Assembly (NCBI RefSeq): GCF_000350225.1
Contig: NW_005178504.1
Coordinates: 312,746 to 376,745, forward strand
Length of the DNA stretch: 64,000 nucleotides
Direction: 5' to 3'
Origin: Chondrus crispus
Taxonomy: Eukaryota > Rhodophyta > Florideophyceae > Gigartinales > Gigartinaceae
Both the position numbers and the translations under genes were made by a program. The notes beneath the pieces are model-generated. The model was not told where the DNA came from and searched no databases. It saw nothing but the letters and a program-made list of their open reading frames with translations. Below, piece by piece: positions 19,445 to 29,865 of the stretch (position 1 is the first letter of the stretch; each line of letters begins with the position of its first letter).

Positions 19445-22400
19445 ATGTCAACCGTTCTTCCTACATCGCCGCAGCCCGAAGGCGACAACAGGGTTCGCAG
19501 CGAGAGGGCTCATGGCCGTGGGAGGGGCCGAGCCCGTGGAAGAGGTCGAGGGCGCGGAAGGGGAGGAGTTCGCGGGGCAGCGCAGAGCTCGCGTGGGAAG
19601 TCAGCGGCTGTGCAAGGATGGCGGATAAGTAGTCAAGGTGCGGCCCTGGGTGTCGTTCTCGAGGGCTTCTTCGCGGAGGAAGTGGTTGGGGAGCGGGCGA
19701 GGTTGTTTTGGACGAGTGCAATCGCGAAGATGAGGGAGGCAAGGCTTGTACGAGATTTGACGGCAAGCAGAGGAAGCTTTATCACTTATTTGTTGACGAC
19801 GTACTAAACAAATGCATGGAATGGACAAATGAACACATTGTAATTCATGATCTCCCTGTTGAAAGACTTAATCTATGGGACATGTACCGGTTTCTTTCCG
19901 TGGTGCTGCTGTCGCATACAACAGGGCTTAGTCTACAGCAGTCCATTGAAATCTTGAACTGTTTGGTTAAGACGCACCTTTCTTTGGAGAGAATACGTTT
20001 TATTGTTAACAACATCAAGGCATACTCTGTGATGGGCCGTGGTACCACTGGAGAGAGCTCTTGGAACTCCCAGAGGGACCAAACAGTGCAACTAGGTGGG
20101 TTTGAACAGGCCGCATTTCCACTGTCATGTAGAATGTTTTTTAACTCGCCTTACACAACCTTAACGCTCGACGATGACTTGCACGGGACAAGGGCGAGCG
20201 ATAATCAGGTCAAAACAATATCTAACCGCAAGGCTAACAAAGAGGGACACTGCGCTGACGCTCTGGCTGATCCCTTCTCGCGGTTAACGCTATTTGTACG
20301 ATTTCGCCGCCGGGGCCAATCGCAGACTTCTAGCGTGGATGAGCTGCTGTCGATGGTTCTTAAAGACCAGGGATCTCACAGTCACCATGGGGTAATTGTG
20401 ACAGCCGACAGAGGCTATGGAAAGTTGTCGCTGCTTCGTAGTTTGCTCGCGCATGAAATTGGATCCCTCTTCGTAATGCCGGAGCACCTCCTGCACTGTC
20501 ACCCATTTGTCGGTAAGTCTTTCCTGCAGATTGGGCGTTTTGATAGGGAGGAGGACGAGGGGGCGATATTGGGGGGGATGATGTGGACGGTGATGGCGGG
20601 GAGTTAGACGTTGATGAAGATGTACCAGTAGATGAAGTACAGCAAAACGTTACCCCAATTGCAACCGGCAACTTCACATCTGACCGGCCGAGGAGCTTTA
20701 TAATTGACGACTCTGTAGACCAGGCCCCTGCGGCGTTCTGGGCCACTAAGCTTCTCAAGGCCACAGGACCAGACGCACCGCCCAGGCAGAGGGTTTCAGC
20801 TGTGGCTATTAGAGAAAGAGGCACAACTAAGTTTAGCAAAGTTCTGCGCTTTGCTCACAACCTGCCTTCATCTATGGCTAAGTCAATAGCCACATGGGTT
20901 GCGTCACGACGGCCGGAGGCCTGCGGGTCGCTCCTTTTCGGAGCGTGGGCCGACAGAATCTCACCACGGATATGGCCTCTTGAGAATGACTCCTCAACCA
21001 AGAGCGCTGTTGCAAGGGAGGTCATGAAGCATTGCCAGATTCTAACGATCGGACAACGTTGCGCGGATTGGTTCGTCATGAGGCAGTTTAGAGTGACAGG
21101 AACGCTTGCTGGTCGATTTATAATGTCAGACAGTGCCGTGCGGCAGCTTCTTGGGCTCGCCGTTTGTACTACAGAAGCCCCGCGACCCCAACAGTTGCTC
21201 CGCCAATGCACCGAATCGTGGTTTAGTGGATCGCGATCGACTGAGGCGATGATGCGGGGAACTGCAAACGAGAAGGCTGCTTTCTTAGCGCTGGAGGCAA
21301 AGCCTTTTGTAAAGGGTTTATTCGAACTTGGAATGGTAGCGCGTAAGGAGGAGTCATGGCTTGCGTGCTTTGCGGACGGAGTCGCAATAATTGACCACAC
21401 AGTGCTGGGACTGGATGGATTAACGGAGAGCAACGGATTAGGGGGCATCTTGGCCAGTGTTGAAATGAATTCAAGTGTTGCCTCCAGCTCGCTGGACCGG
21501 GCGATGGGGATTGCATCAGCAGATCCCATTACGTGCGAGGTTGGCGACGCAACCTTTCGTCAGTACATACCTGAGATTCACATGGGCCAAGTTATACAAC
21601 AAATACTGGTGCTACGTGTTTGTCTTGCAGTGTATGTATCAGCGTCTGAGACTGATCTTTTATACGTAGTCATCGTGCGGGCGCCGGAGCACGCGTTAAG
21701 TGCGTTGGAGATGGCCCTTGCACCAAAGGCAAGAGCTCTGGCCAGCTGGGCTCATGGACCTTCTGATGGCGATCTGGTCCCTCCAAATTTTACGGATGCT
21801 CAGACAAAACGTCTATTAGAGGACAAACTTTCATTCTGGAAGGTCATAAACGAAGATATAAAAGAGAGAGGGCCGATGCCTTCTATCAAGGTTTTCAAGC
21901 ACGGAATACAAAGTCTGTATTCCAAGACTAAGGGGGGTGTCGATGGAACGGCCCAAGCGCGCGCCATTATGCGCTCCTCGACATCATCTCTCCGCTGGGA
22001 ACAGAAGCTGGTTATTCAAACGCTTAAAACCCTATCCGTGAATGCATTTACGTCATACCGACTGCAGTGCAAGGCTCATCTTCTGGAGTCGCGAGACGTT
22101 TATGGTAGCATGAAGAGATTTAGAGACTCCCTCAACTCTGTCCAGTCTCTTGCTGACTTTATCTACGATGAATCAGGCGAGCTTCTTCAACGTGCTGATA
22201 GATTGGAGGTCGCGTCAGCAGTTACAGATGTGATGAACTCACCTACAGGGAGCATTACCAAAGCTGATGTGTCACGTCTCAGCTCACTAGCTAAGTCAAG
22301 AAAGAGGCGACTGTTGATTTTCTTTAATGGGCAAGACGGTATCAAGCTTAGGATGGGATCTATGCACAAACAGAAACAGGTTCGCGAACATTTTTATTGT

Positions 22401-22745
22401 TCACTTTGTGGCATTAACAACACATCTCAGGCTTCAGATGTGACCGAAGCGGCAAGCTCTCAGGCAACACCCTCTTTTCGTGGACACCGTTCTTCATTTA
22501 AGTGTAACCTTTGCCACGTACACTTATGTGTTCGCATCTACCCTGGATTACAGAAAAGCTGCTGGGAACTTTGGCATTCTCAAGCTAGTTTAGAAGCACG
22601 CGAAACGCCCGCCCCTAAATCCCCTAAAACTCATCCAGGTTTCACTCGGGGCGCCCCTGACAGTCAAACCGATGAGGACCCTATTGTGACACCAGTGGTG
22701 AGGCCTCGAAAGCGCGTGCGAAGAGCTTCGATTCGAAACGCATGA
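19445..22745 (+). pseudogene. Transposase: RG-rich N-terminus, DDE core, YqaJ-like nuclease, Cys-rich tail
   Basis: Three overlapping frames carry one apparent protein of about 1,090 residues. The N-terminus from ATG 19445 is Arg/Gly-rich (RGRGRGRGRGG). The frame changes before 19708, either by an intron or a frameshift. The DDE part (19708-20607) has LTLDDDLHG and VIVTADRGYGK. Next, an acidic stretch crosses a frame change at a run of seven G (20573-20579). The last frame (20583-22745) has a YqaJ-like part: RVTGTLAGRF, then MMRGTANEKAAF, then LFELGMVARKEESWLACFADGVAII. The tail has CSLCG and CNLCHVHLCV with a final Cys and His, like the piggyBac Cys-rich domain. Function: transposition, with the nuclease perhaps trimming or processing ends. 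It may be expressed if the G run is a sequencing error. Confidence 0.7.
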
Positions 22746-23088
22746 GCTTTGTTATTGCCGTTGTTCTATTCCCATCGTGGTCTGCACATGTCTTACACTT
22801 TGTCTGAGGTCGCAAGTCTTAAACCTATGTCTATTAAGGACCTATGTAAACCTCCCTGATAAATGAAGTGTTCTACCACTTTAAACAGTGCTGGCTGACT
22901 GTACTACATGTAGTACACTACCCCACCTTGTGTCCGTCGCAGATTACGTGACGTGCTTGTGGTTTAAGACCTGTTTCATAGGTCGTTGGCAATGCATTGC
23001 CAAGAGCCTCAGGGTCGAACGCGGACCAAGCGCAGCACTATAAAGCAGCCATACAGTGCACTTCTTTGCGCAAAAACCACCTTGCTAT

Positions 23089-23311
23089 GGATCAGTATAC
23101 TGATCCTTAGCCGAAAAGGGGGTATTTTTGGCTCCCGGAACAGTCCCGTTCGGGCTGCCTATAGCCCTGGACCATCTGCTCTGTTTTTCTCAAACTCTTT
23201 TGCAGATGTTTATACTGCTCGCGAACTACAACATAGTTCAAGGGTATTTCGTGCAAGGAATTATTGACGAACTAGTGCGCATTTTAAATTTATGGATCAG
23301 TATACTGATCC
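23089..23311. repeat. Right pair of 18-bp palindromes
   Basis: GGATCAGTATACTGATCC at 23089-23106 and 23294-23311, each preceded by TAT or CTAT. They mirror the left pair but are spaced 205 bp rather than 54 bp apart. Confidence 0.9.
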
Positions 23312-23332
23312 TTAAATTGAATGCTAGGGATA

Positions 23333-26146
23333 TATGAAACCGAAATCGAAGATGGCCTGTATATGATGAAGCTACCAACATTCTCGGCCTCATCGGCAAT
23401 CAGGTCTCTCCCCCGCCTACACTATGCCGAGTATGAATCTCTTTGCGCCAACTGCTATTCCGTCGGACCTTACTCTGCTGCAAAAACCGAAAATGAGATG
23501 GCAATGTATTGGCATTATCGAACAGGGCATCCCAATCCGAAGCGATACAAAAGATTGGCAGAGATATTTGAAGATGTGCCACCTTTTTCCAACAGCATCC
23601 TGAACAATCTCTTCTGTGTCGCTTGTGCCACTGGTAAAACAAAGAGAAGTCCCGTAACGCCAAGTCTCTACATTACCAGGCGCCCACTGGAACTCATACA
23701 TCTGGACATAACCGGACCCATGTCGACAATCTCAACCGGTGGAAGTCGCTACGTACTAGCAATCATGGACGATTATTGCGCAAAGTCAGACATATTCTTT
23801 CTGAAAGCAAAGTCTGAGCTGCTCGTCAACCTTCAACGTTACAAAGCATGAGCAGAAAATGTTACAGGTTTCAGACTTCTGAATATCAGGTTGGATCGAG
23901 CGGGAGAAAATTCCAGTGATGAACTGCAGCGCTTCTGTTACAGCAACGGTATCCGCCTCGATTATTCTCCCGCTTATGCCCATCAAAGTAATGGAATTGC
24001 CGAGCGCCTCATACAAGAGCTTGGTGCTCGATGCCGCGTACTACTGTTTGCAAGCAAGATGGACAAAAATTTGTGGGGAGAGGCAATGCATCACGCAAAC
24101 TGGTTACGCAATCGACTACCTTCAGATCGCTTAAACGGCGACATCCCCATACACGCATGGGACCCCAATTCACGTGTTAACTTCGCCACCATCCCAGTGT
24201 TTGGAGAACCCGGCTTCGCTTTCGTGTATCGCTCAGATACTGCGGCAGATAAAAAGCTTACCCCCAGAAGTGTACACGGATATTTCGCCGGACTTCAGAG
24301 CGAGACAAGTGTGTTCTGCATATATGTTCCTTCTACAAAACAAATCATCTTCACGCGGAAGCAGGACTTCCGCCCCTGCAAAGAGGAAGAACTAACCGGA
24401 GTCACAGCACTCCTCGACGGAATTTCTAGACAAGCTGAACTAGAATCTCGCAGCAACGTCGACAGTCAGGCCGAGGAAATCCTCAGCAAAGCCTTTTCTG
24501 TATTTCGGTATTCACTTTCGCAGTCTTATGCCTCACAGAGGAGAGGCAAGAAATGCGACGCTGGAATACCTCGCTCCTTCGAGGAAGCTGTTCAACAGGA
24601 GCCATGGCGTGACGCCATCGATCGCGAATATCGCGCCCTAGTTCGCCGTAACACGTGGACTTATGTCACACAGAACCAAATCATGCAGCCCTTACCGTTC
24701 ACATGGGTTTTCCGTCTTAAACCGCTGGACAACAATGGGTCTAATTACCTTCACAAAGCACGATGTTGTGTGCGCGGCGACTTACAATCGCCACATTTCG
24801 ACTACGACCCAGAGGCGACGTACGCCCCAGTCGCTTCACATGACGCTATACGTCTCCTGTTCGCTGTATCTTCAGCTGAGAACCTCCATGTCGAAGGAGG
24901 GGATGTTAGCAACGCCTATTTATATGGCGATGTCGACACGGAGGTACTCATGCATCAACCTACGGATTCAAGCTGTGTGAAAGAAAAGCCTGGTTCGGTT
25001 TGTCTACTAAAGAAGGCAATGTATGGCCTTAAACAAGCCGGAAATTTATGGGGCTCGCTGCTTTCGAGTACTCTCACGAACTGGGGATTCACCCAGTTCG
25101 TCATTGATCACCGAGTTTTCTTTAAACGTGAAGGGACTCAATTCATCATCATCGTGGTAGTAGTGGATGACATGAAGCTTATTTCCAATTCTACAATCCT
25201 CCTTCAGCGCCTCAAGACAAAACTAGCGGCTGCCTTTGACGTCAAGCTCTTTGGCGAGCTCAAAAACTTCATCGGGTGGGAAGTACGCCAGTCGCAAGCT
25301 GGTATCCGCCTAACACAGCAGAGGTATACAGTAGACTTGCTCACGAAGTACGGTCTGTTGAGGTCGAACGCCACTTTTGCACCCCTACTTACAGACGCTG
25401 ATCTCAGTGCTGCGAGAGATGGAGATGCGTTGCTGAGCAAGGAAGATCATGGAAGTTATCGCTGCATTGTGGGTGAGTTGCTCTACCTTGCAACTTGCAC
25501 AAGACCCGACCTTTCCTTTCCCGTCGCTGCCCTCGCTCGACAAGTACACAAACCAGCTGTCCGCCATGCACAATTGCTGAAGAGAGTGCTGAGGTACATC
25601 TCCGGCACAAGAACACTGGGCATCTTCTATCCTAGGGATGTAGCAACACCCACCGTTCAAGCATTTGTGGACGCAGACTGGGCTGGATGTGCTGGAACAA
25701 GGCTGTCGACAACAGGATTCGTACTGCTATTTGGCAACTCGCCCATATTATGGAAGAGCATACGGCAGACCATGATAGCCCTCTCTTCAGCGGAAGCAGA
25801 ATACGTCGCATTATCTCACTGCGCTAAGGAAATAATATGGATGAGACGATTAATGTGTGAAGTGAAATATTCGCAAAGCTTCGATGAATCAATGCAAATC
25901 AACGCAGTCCTCGTAAGCGTTGACAACTCTGCTGCAATAGCTTTGGCCAAGCGTGATCAAGTCTCTGCGCGAAATAAGCACATCGAGATAAAGATTCACC
26001 ACGTGCGGCAACTTCTCAAGCTTGGTATCGTGCATATTGTTCACGTTCGATCAGAAGGACAGCACGCAGACATTTTAACAAAGCCTGTTGACAAGAGAAC
26101 CCTTTACCGGCACCTAAAAGCTCTACAAATTGTGACTCTGAACTAA
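23333..26146 (+). mobile_element. Copia integrase, RT and RNase H part
   Basis: Downstream of the nested transposon the Copia polyprotein resumes. GAG-pre-integrase (YWHYRTGHPNPKRYKRL) and integrase (HLDITGPM, DRAGENSSDELQRFC, HQSNGIAERLIQ) come first. RT (VEGGDVSNAYLYGD, KKAMYGLKQAG, VVVVDDMKL) and RNase H (AFVDADWAGCAGTR, LSSAEAEYVAL, VDNSAAIALA, HADILTK) follow. It is nearly complete, with about one break. Confidence 0.92.
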
Positions 26147-26369
26147 AACAAGATTGATGCACTTCCGAAAGAAGTCAAAGATTGAGAATCTGCGGCGTTG
26201 GTTCTAGAAGAAATAATGAACAAAGGTTCAGACGCATAGGACTCATGTGGAGCAGCGTCGTTCGTGGACAATAGTTTGTGTGCACTAAACGAAATGAAAA
26301 CATAACGAAGAGCAGCAAAAGGAACCGGAAGACCTCTTATACCGCGCCCCTAAAGAAGACGCGCGTTAG
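26147..26369. other. Copia 3' untranslated part and LINE junction
   Basis: After the Copia stop codon there is A-rich sequence with no gene. The left edge of the LINE fragment lies somewhere between about 26280 and 26370; I could not find a target duplication to fix it. Confidence 0.4.
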
Positions 26370-27735
26370 ATGGGTCACCAGGGCGGGGAATTAACACAAA
26401 GTGCGACAACCCTCTTCCTTAGTAACACACAAGGTGCTTTCAGGCCCTCAATTCGAGATGGTCCTAGCGGCTTACACCTCTCATCCCGGTCAGCTCCGGT
26501 TCCAATGGGAACGAGGATTTGGAACGTATTTAGACCAGACATTTTCGAGCGCCACGTGTATGGAATTCTAATCCATGCGTCCTACGCTGCCAGTTTAATT
26601 GAGGCGGCACCTGTTCGTGTGAAGGGCCCACATAACCCCTCCGAGTCGTTTTATCGCCGCATGGCCCGTCGTCATATCGTCCACGTACTAGGGGCCTTGA
26701 ACCCTGAGGTCCGCACCCGAGGCATTCTTGGGACCATTCTCCGCTCGGACCATTTGAACCAGAGGCCCTTTTGTCTAGACCTGAACGCGTACACCACACA
26801 TTAATTCAGGCTATGCAGGGGGCCACTTCTCGACTGTACTGGGAACACACCGCGTGGGACCTTGACCCTCTCCCTCGCAACCACAGTGCCGCCTCTGTCC
26901 GCCGACGTGCCCGGTACAATTCCCTCCGTGCTCCAGGCGCCGCGTCGTTTCTATGCAGCCACCCCTCACTCACTTCTCGAGTCCCTTCTGCGGTGTGGTC
27001 CTGTATGCTACGCCGGCATCTGGATACACCCGTCTACTGTGACTCTATTCGGCCTCTCATATGTTCGCATTGCTGTAAGCCAATGGACGCTCGCGGTGAT
27101 CATGCTGCAATATGCCGTCATGGCTTCGGCGTCGTTCACCGTCATAACACTGTACGCAACCTACTCGCCCGTCACGCGTTCCGCGCCGCCGGTCTCTGCT
27201 GCGACCTTGAGGTCCCTTCTCTCTTGCCGAATACCGCGAACCGCCCCGCCTCCTTCGGGCGCTCTCCCGGACCGCCCCATCGCGTACGACGTAACCGTTC
27301 GTTCCCCCTACTGTCGCTCTACATTGTCTCTCGCTGCGAAAGGCCTCGCGGGTGCAGCGGAAGCTGCTGATTTGGACAAGCTTCGCGTCCATTCCCGTAC
27401 AGTGCGTGACGCATTTCACCTCCAGCCTGACTCCCCACTCCCTCTACTCGACTGGCACTTTGTCCCGCTCGCATTTGATACTCTCGGCGCGACCAGCTCT
27501 CGCACGATGGCAGTCCTTGAGTACCTCGCTCACCGCATTGCCAACCGGACATATTCATCTTACGGGACCGCCAAGATACGTCTACTACAACGCATCAGTT
27601 TCGCTGTTTGGTCCAGTTTGGCCTCTGCCACCCTTTCCCGTATGCCCTATCACGGCGCGGCCCTATCGAGCCCCGCCCAAGTGTAAGTCCTTGACGCCTG
27701 CCCCGTGATACAGCATCGGTACCCCTAGCATTTGA
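26370..27735 (+). mobile_element. Non-LTR retrotransposon (LINE), 5'-truncated 3' end
   Basis: It encodes only the C-terminal part of a LINE ORF2. The frames contain PICSHCC-like zinc sequence (LICSHCCKPMDARGDHAAIC with RHNTVRN), then DVTVRSP, GAAEAADLDK and PLAFDTLGATSSR. These are the usual sequence after the RT in many LINEs. The good frame changes twice (near 26771 and near 27235), and no RT catalytic motif is left. The 3' end is near TTTGAATAAAAAATTC. It sits between the Copia pol end and the Copia 3' LTR, so it inserted into that element or was carried by it. Confidence 0.75.
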
Positions 27736-27868
27736 ATAAAAAATTCACACCTAATCTTGGATGAAATTTCGCAGATCAAAAAAATGCGATTATTGAGAAA
27801 TATGAGACTCGAGTGAACCGTAAGAGTCTCGAGTTCGAAACTGGTTGACAAAATGCGAGCAAGGCATT
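27736..27868. other. Short spacer with inverted CTCGAG motif
   Basis: GAGACTCGAGTG and AGAGTCTCGAGTTCG lie close together (27801-27836). No gene. It is probably Copia or LINE 3' sequence. Confidence 0.3.
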
Positions 27869-28938
27869 GGGTGCATCCAGAAATTGCCACTCCAACACTG
27901 CGACACTTTTTGGCCAATCACAGGCCTCCGCTGGGCTGGAAATGTAGTGGGTGCCCCACCACTTCTGCTGAAGTGCAAGGACCCCCGAGGGGTCCTTGCA
28001 CTCCGCCACTCTGCAATATGATAACATTTTGTGGGGAGTTGATCCCCTTCCTGCTCTCAGGATCAACACGGACGACCCAAAATTGCCCATATCCTATGAT
28101 GGCCAGCCCAAAACGCACACAAGCTCTCGAAGAACTCGCAGTGCTCGCAACAGCAGCAGCATCTGTTGCTGCTGTTTCCCTCACATGGAGGGTTCTTCGA
28201 AAAAGAAGGATAAACGGGAGAAAACGAAGATCCCGAAAGCCCCCTCAGTATCGCCGAGCAGCATTGATCCGACCGGTTTACACCAGGCTGACAACGGCAT
28301 GGAATCAAATTTTGTCATGCGGCATCGACAATGACTTTCTCCTCGCGACAAACTTCACAAAGGCCATCATTTTACAGCGTATTCTGCCATTCTTTGAGTC
28401 TGAGCGCCTTGGGTTCAATTTTGGGAGCCCATACAGAAACGGTGTAAAGACGAGAGGACGTAAGCCTTTCCTTAACAGCATTGATTTGCTCGGTCTGGCG
28501 TTATGGTACATCAAAACAAAAGGAACAGTCTACAATATGTGCCCTATTTTTGGAATTGTATCCTCCAGCGTAAGTGTATGGTTAGACTACAGCTTCGGTT
28601 GGTGTGACTGGGTTGGGCGTGGCGGGGGTCGGGGGCGGGGCTGTAACGTCTAGATCTTGTTCGACGAGGTCAAGGATGACCTCGGCACCAGATGGGACTT
28701 GACGGGAAGCCATGGGCGCGAACGACGTTGCAATAATTGGGAGAGGAGGGGTGTTTGGCATGATGTTGGCATGTGTTGAAGTCAAGGAAAGCGAGAAGGC
28801 GGGGAAATGGTGTAAGACGGAATACGGCAGCCGCGCTCAGGTTTGGCGGGCTGAGTAGCGCAGTGGTGGCATAGTTGCATTTTTCGACATTTATCATACT
28901 GTGTTGGAGTGATGGAGTGGCAATTTCTGGATGCACCC
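27869..28938 (+). mobile_element. PIF/Harbinger-type deletion derivative
   Basis: The TIR GGGTGCATCCAGAAATTGCC (27869) is matched by its reverse complement ending at 28938; the repeats continue CACTCCA. ATT flanks both sides (27866-27868, 28939-28941), the 3-bp target duplication expected for this superfamily. Only the N-terminal part of the transposase remains, so the 1,070-bp element is non-autonomous. Confidence 0.85.
28096..28653 (+). pseudogene. Harbinger transposase N-terminal fragment
   Basis: From MMASPKRTQALEEL the frame runs through FNFGSPYRNGVKTRGRKPF and LGLALWYIKTKGTVYNMC to IFGIVSSSVSVWLDYSFG. This is the helical N-terminal region seen in HARBI1-like (DDE_Tnp_4) transposases. 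It then runs into unrelated GC-rich codons and stops, with no catalytic Asp or Glu. A minus-strand Pro-rich frame (28582-28785) lies in the remaining part and might be a trace of the element's second gene. Confidence 0.65.
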
Positions 28939-28997
28939 ATTAATATCATTCTGAGAGACACATCGTCGTCAACGACGAAGTTGGATCCGAGGAGGGG

Positions 28998-29230
28998 TGT
29001 GAAGGCTCTCCAGTGCGGATCCAACAAATGCCCCAGGTGGGGGTTACTACTGTTCGAGAATGGAACTTTGATTTAATATCTTATGAGGATACCAGGCACC
29101 TCGGAGGTGCAAGACAGGTGTCCAAGAGGGACACTCAGATGTAATGCTACCGCTACCGTGGTTATCAATAAAAGAGCTCACGAGACTCTCTTACCCAGGA
29201 GGGGGAGAGAGGGGCAGAGTTTTACTTGCA
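28998..29230 (+). repeat. Copia 3' LTR
   Basis: 233 bp, preceded by a polypurine tract and followed by the target duplication CAATC. It differs from the 5' LTR at one base. Confidence 0.93.
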
Positions 29231-29324
29231 CAATCAACGCTCCGGAGCTCGTTCCGAGCAATTGGCATGCACATATCGCGGATATTCACATAACAAGGAT
29301 TCAGATAGCGAGGGTTCACTTGTA

Positions 29325-29730
29325 TATTTAATGCTGTGTTGGGCGAAAGGGTATTCTGTACCCACTACTAACAGCGAGGATAGTTTTCCGCGGAAACACT
29401 CCGAAACGTGCAGGTAGTGCTATGAAATGTGTGGTTCCATCCAGAGACAAGCAAGTAAGGCACACGTAGAATAAGGCACAGCATTACAGCACCTCACTCA
29501 CTTGAACAATAAAGTCACCGCCGTCCCCCGCTCCCCAGAGGATCGGGGGTATCGGTGTTCCTAGAACCACAAAATGCTCAACAAAAAAGGCCAAGGTCGG
29601 CTGCACCTATTCCGGAACGAAAGGCGCTTGCACTGCGCTACGCCCGAGAGGCACAAGCACGAAAAGCCACTGAGCGAGGAGGCTCTGACGTTTCCCTGGC
29701 GCACGGGGGGTGGGGGGGGTGGGGGGCGGT
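29325..29730. other. Duplicated flank with extreme G run
   Basis: TATTTAATGCTGTGTTGGGCG up to GTGCAGGTAGTGCTATG matches 60636-60731. After an extra piece of about 150 bp, AAAGGCCAAGGTCGG up to GGAGGCT matches 60750-60845. At 29705-29733 lie G6-T-G8-T-G6-CGGT-G3, a strong G-quadruplex candidate on the plus strand. Confidence 0.55.
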
Positions 29731-29865
29731 GGGTGCACGCCAGCTACAGGGGTGTAGCGGGGGTTTGTCTCTTTTGCACCTGGCGGTGCGCAACCGACGG
29801 GTGCATGGCAGCTACGGCGATGTAGCGGGGTTTGTCTCCTGTGTACCTGGCGGTGCGAAGCCGAC
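29731..29865. repeat. Tandem pair of 67-68 bp units
   Basis: Unit 1 at 29731-29798 and unit 2 at 29799-29865 share GGGTGCA, CAGCTAC, TGTAGCGGG, GTTTGTCTC and CCTGGCGGTGCG. A third GGGTGCATCGACG starts at 29866. They overlap and follow the 3' end of the membrane-protein gene, so they duplicate its C-terminal codons and stop region. Confidence 0.75.

Larger units (their letters stand above)
19171..23330 (+). mobile_element. DNA transposon with DDE transposase plus YqaJ-like nuclease and palindromic ends
   Basis: It lies inside the Copia element. Short terminal inverted repeats TCCCTAGCAT (19171-19180) and ATGCTAGGGA (23321-23330) are flanked by TA (19169-19170, 23331-23332); the offset could also be read as AT. 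The 18-bp perfect palindrome GGATCAGTATACTGATCC occurs four times, two at each end (19187, 19241, 23089, 23294). Length is 4160 bp. The one gene-like region encodes a DDE transposase followed by a nuclease domain. A 2-bp AT/TA target and a YqaJ protein recall the ISL2EU superfamily, but the transposase and cysteine-rich tail look more like piggyBac. Family placement is open. Confidence 0.85.
17468..29230 (+). mobile_element. Ty1/copia LTR retrotransposon, young, with nested insertions
   Basis: Two 233-bp LTRs (17468-17700 and 28998-29230), starting TGTGAAGG and ending TTGCA, differ at one position. The 5-bp target duplication CAATC flanks them (17463-17467, 29231-29235). A purine-rich tract (GAGGAGGGG) precedes the 3' LTR. 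Parts: gag with UBN2-type sequence and a CX2CX4HX4C knuckle, protease (IDSGGTHNFF), GAG-pre-integrase and integrase, RT (VVVDDM) and RNase H (DADWAG). Inserted in it are a DNA transposon (19171-23330), a LINE fragment and a Harbinger remnant. It is broken, with few breaks of its own beyond the insertions. The LTR identity implies a very recent insertion. Confidence 0.92.
17109..29322. mobile_element. MITE with Tigger-like ends holding a 12-kb nest of other elements
   Basis: Left end CAGTACAGTGAACCCTCG, right end (reverse complement) CAAGTGAACCCTCGC; both continue TATCTGAAT. The TIRs therefore share AGTGAACCCTCG and TATCTGAAT around one mismatch. TA flanks lie at 17107-17108 and 29323-29324. 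The paralog near 60630 reads GTGGTATATTTAATG without the insertion. Excluding the Copia element inside, the element's own sequence is only about 445 bp with no gene, so it is non-autonomous. Confidence 0.82.

Noticed and set aside
20855-21529. 224-codon minus-strand frame
   Set aside because: Antisense of the YqaJ-like part, which has motif support on the plus strand.
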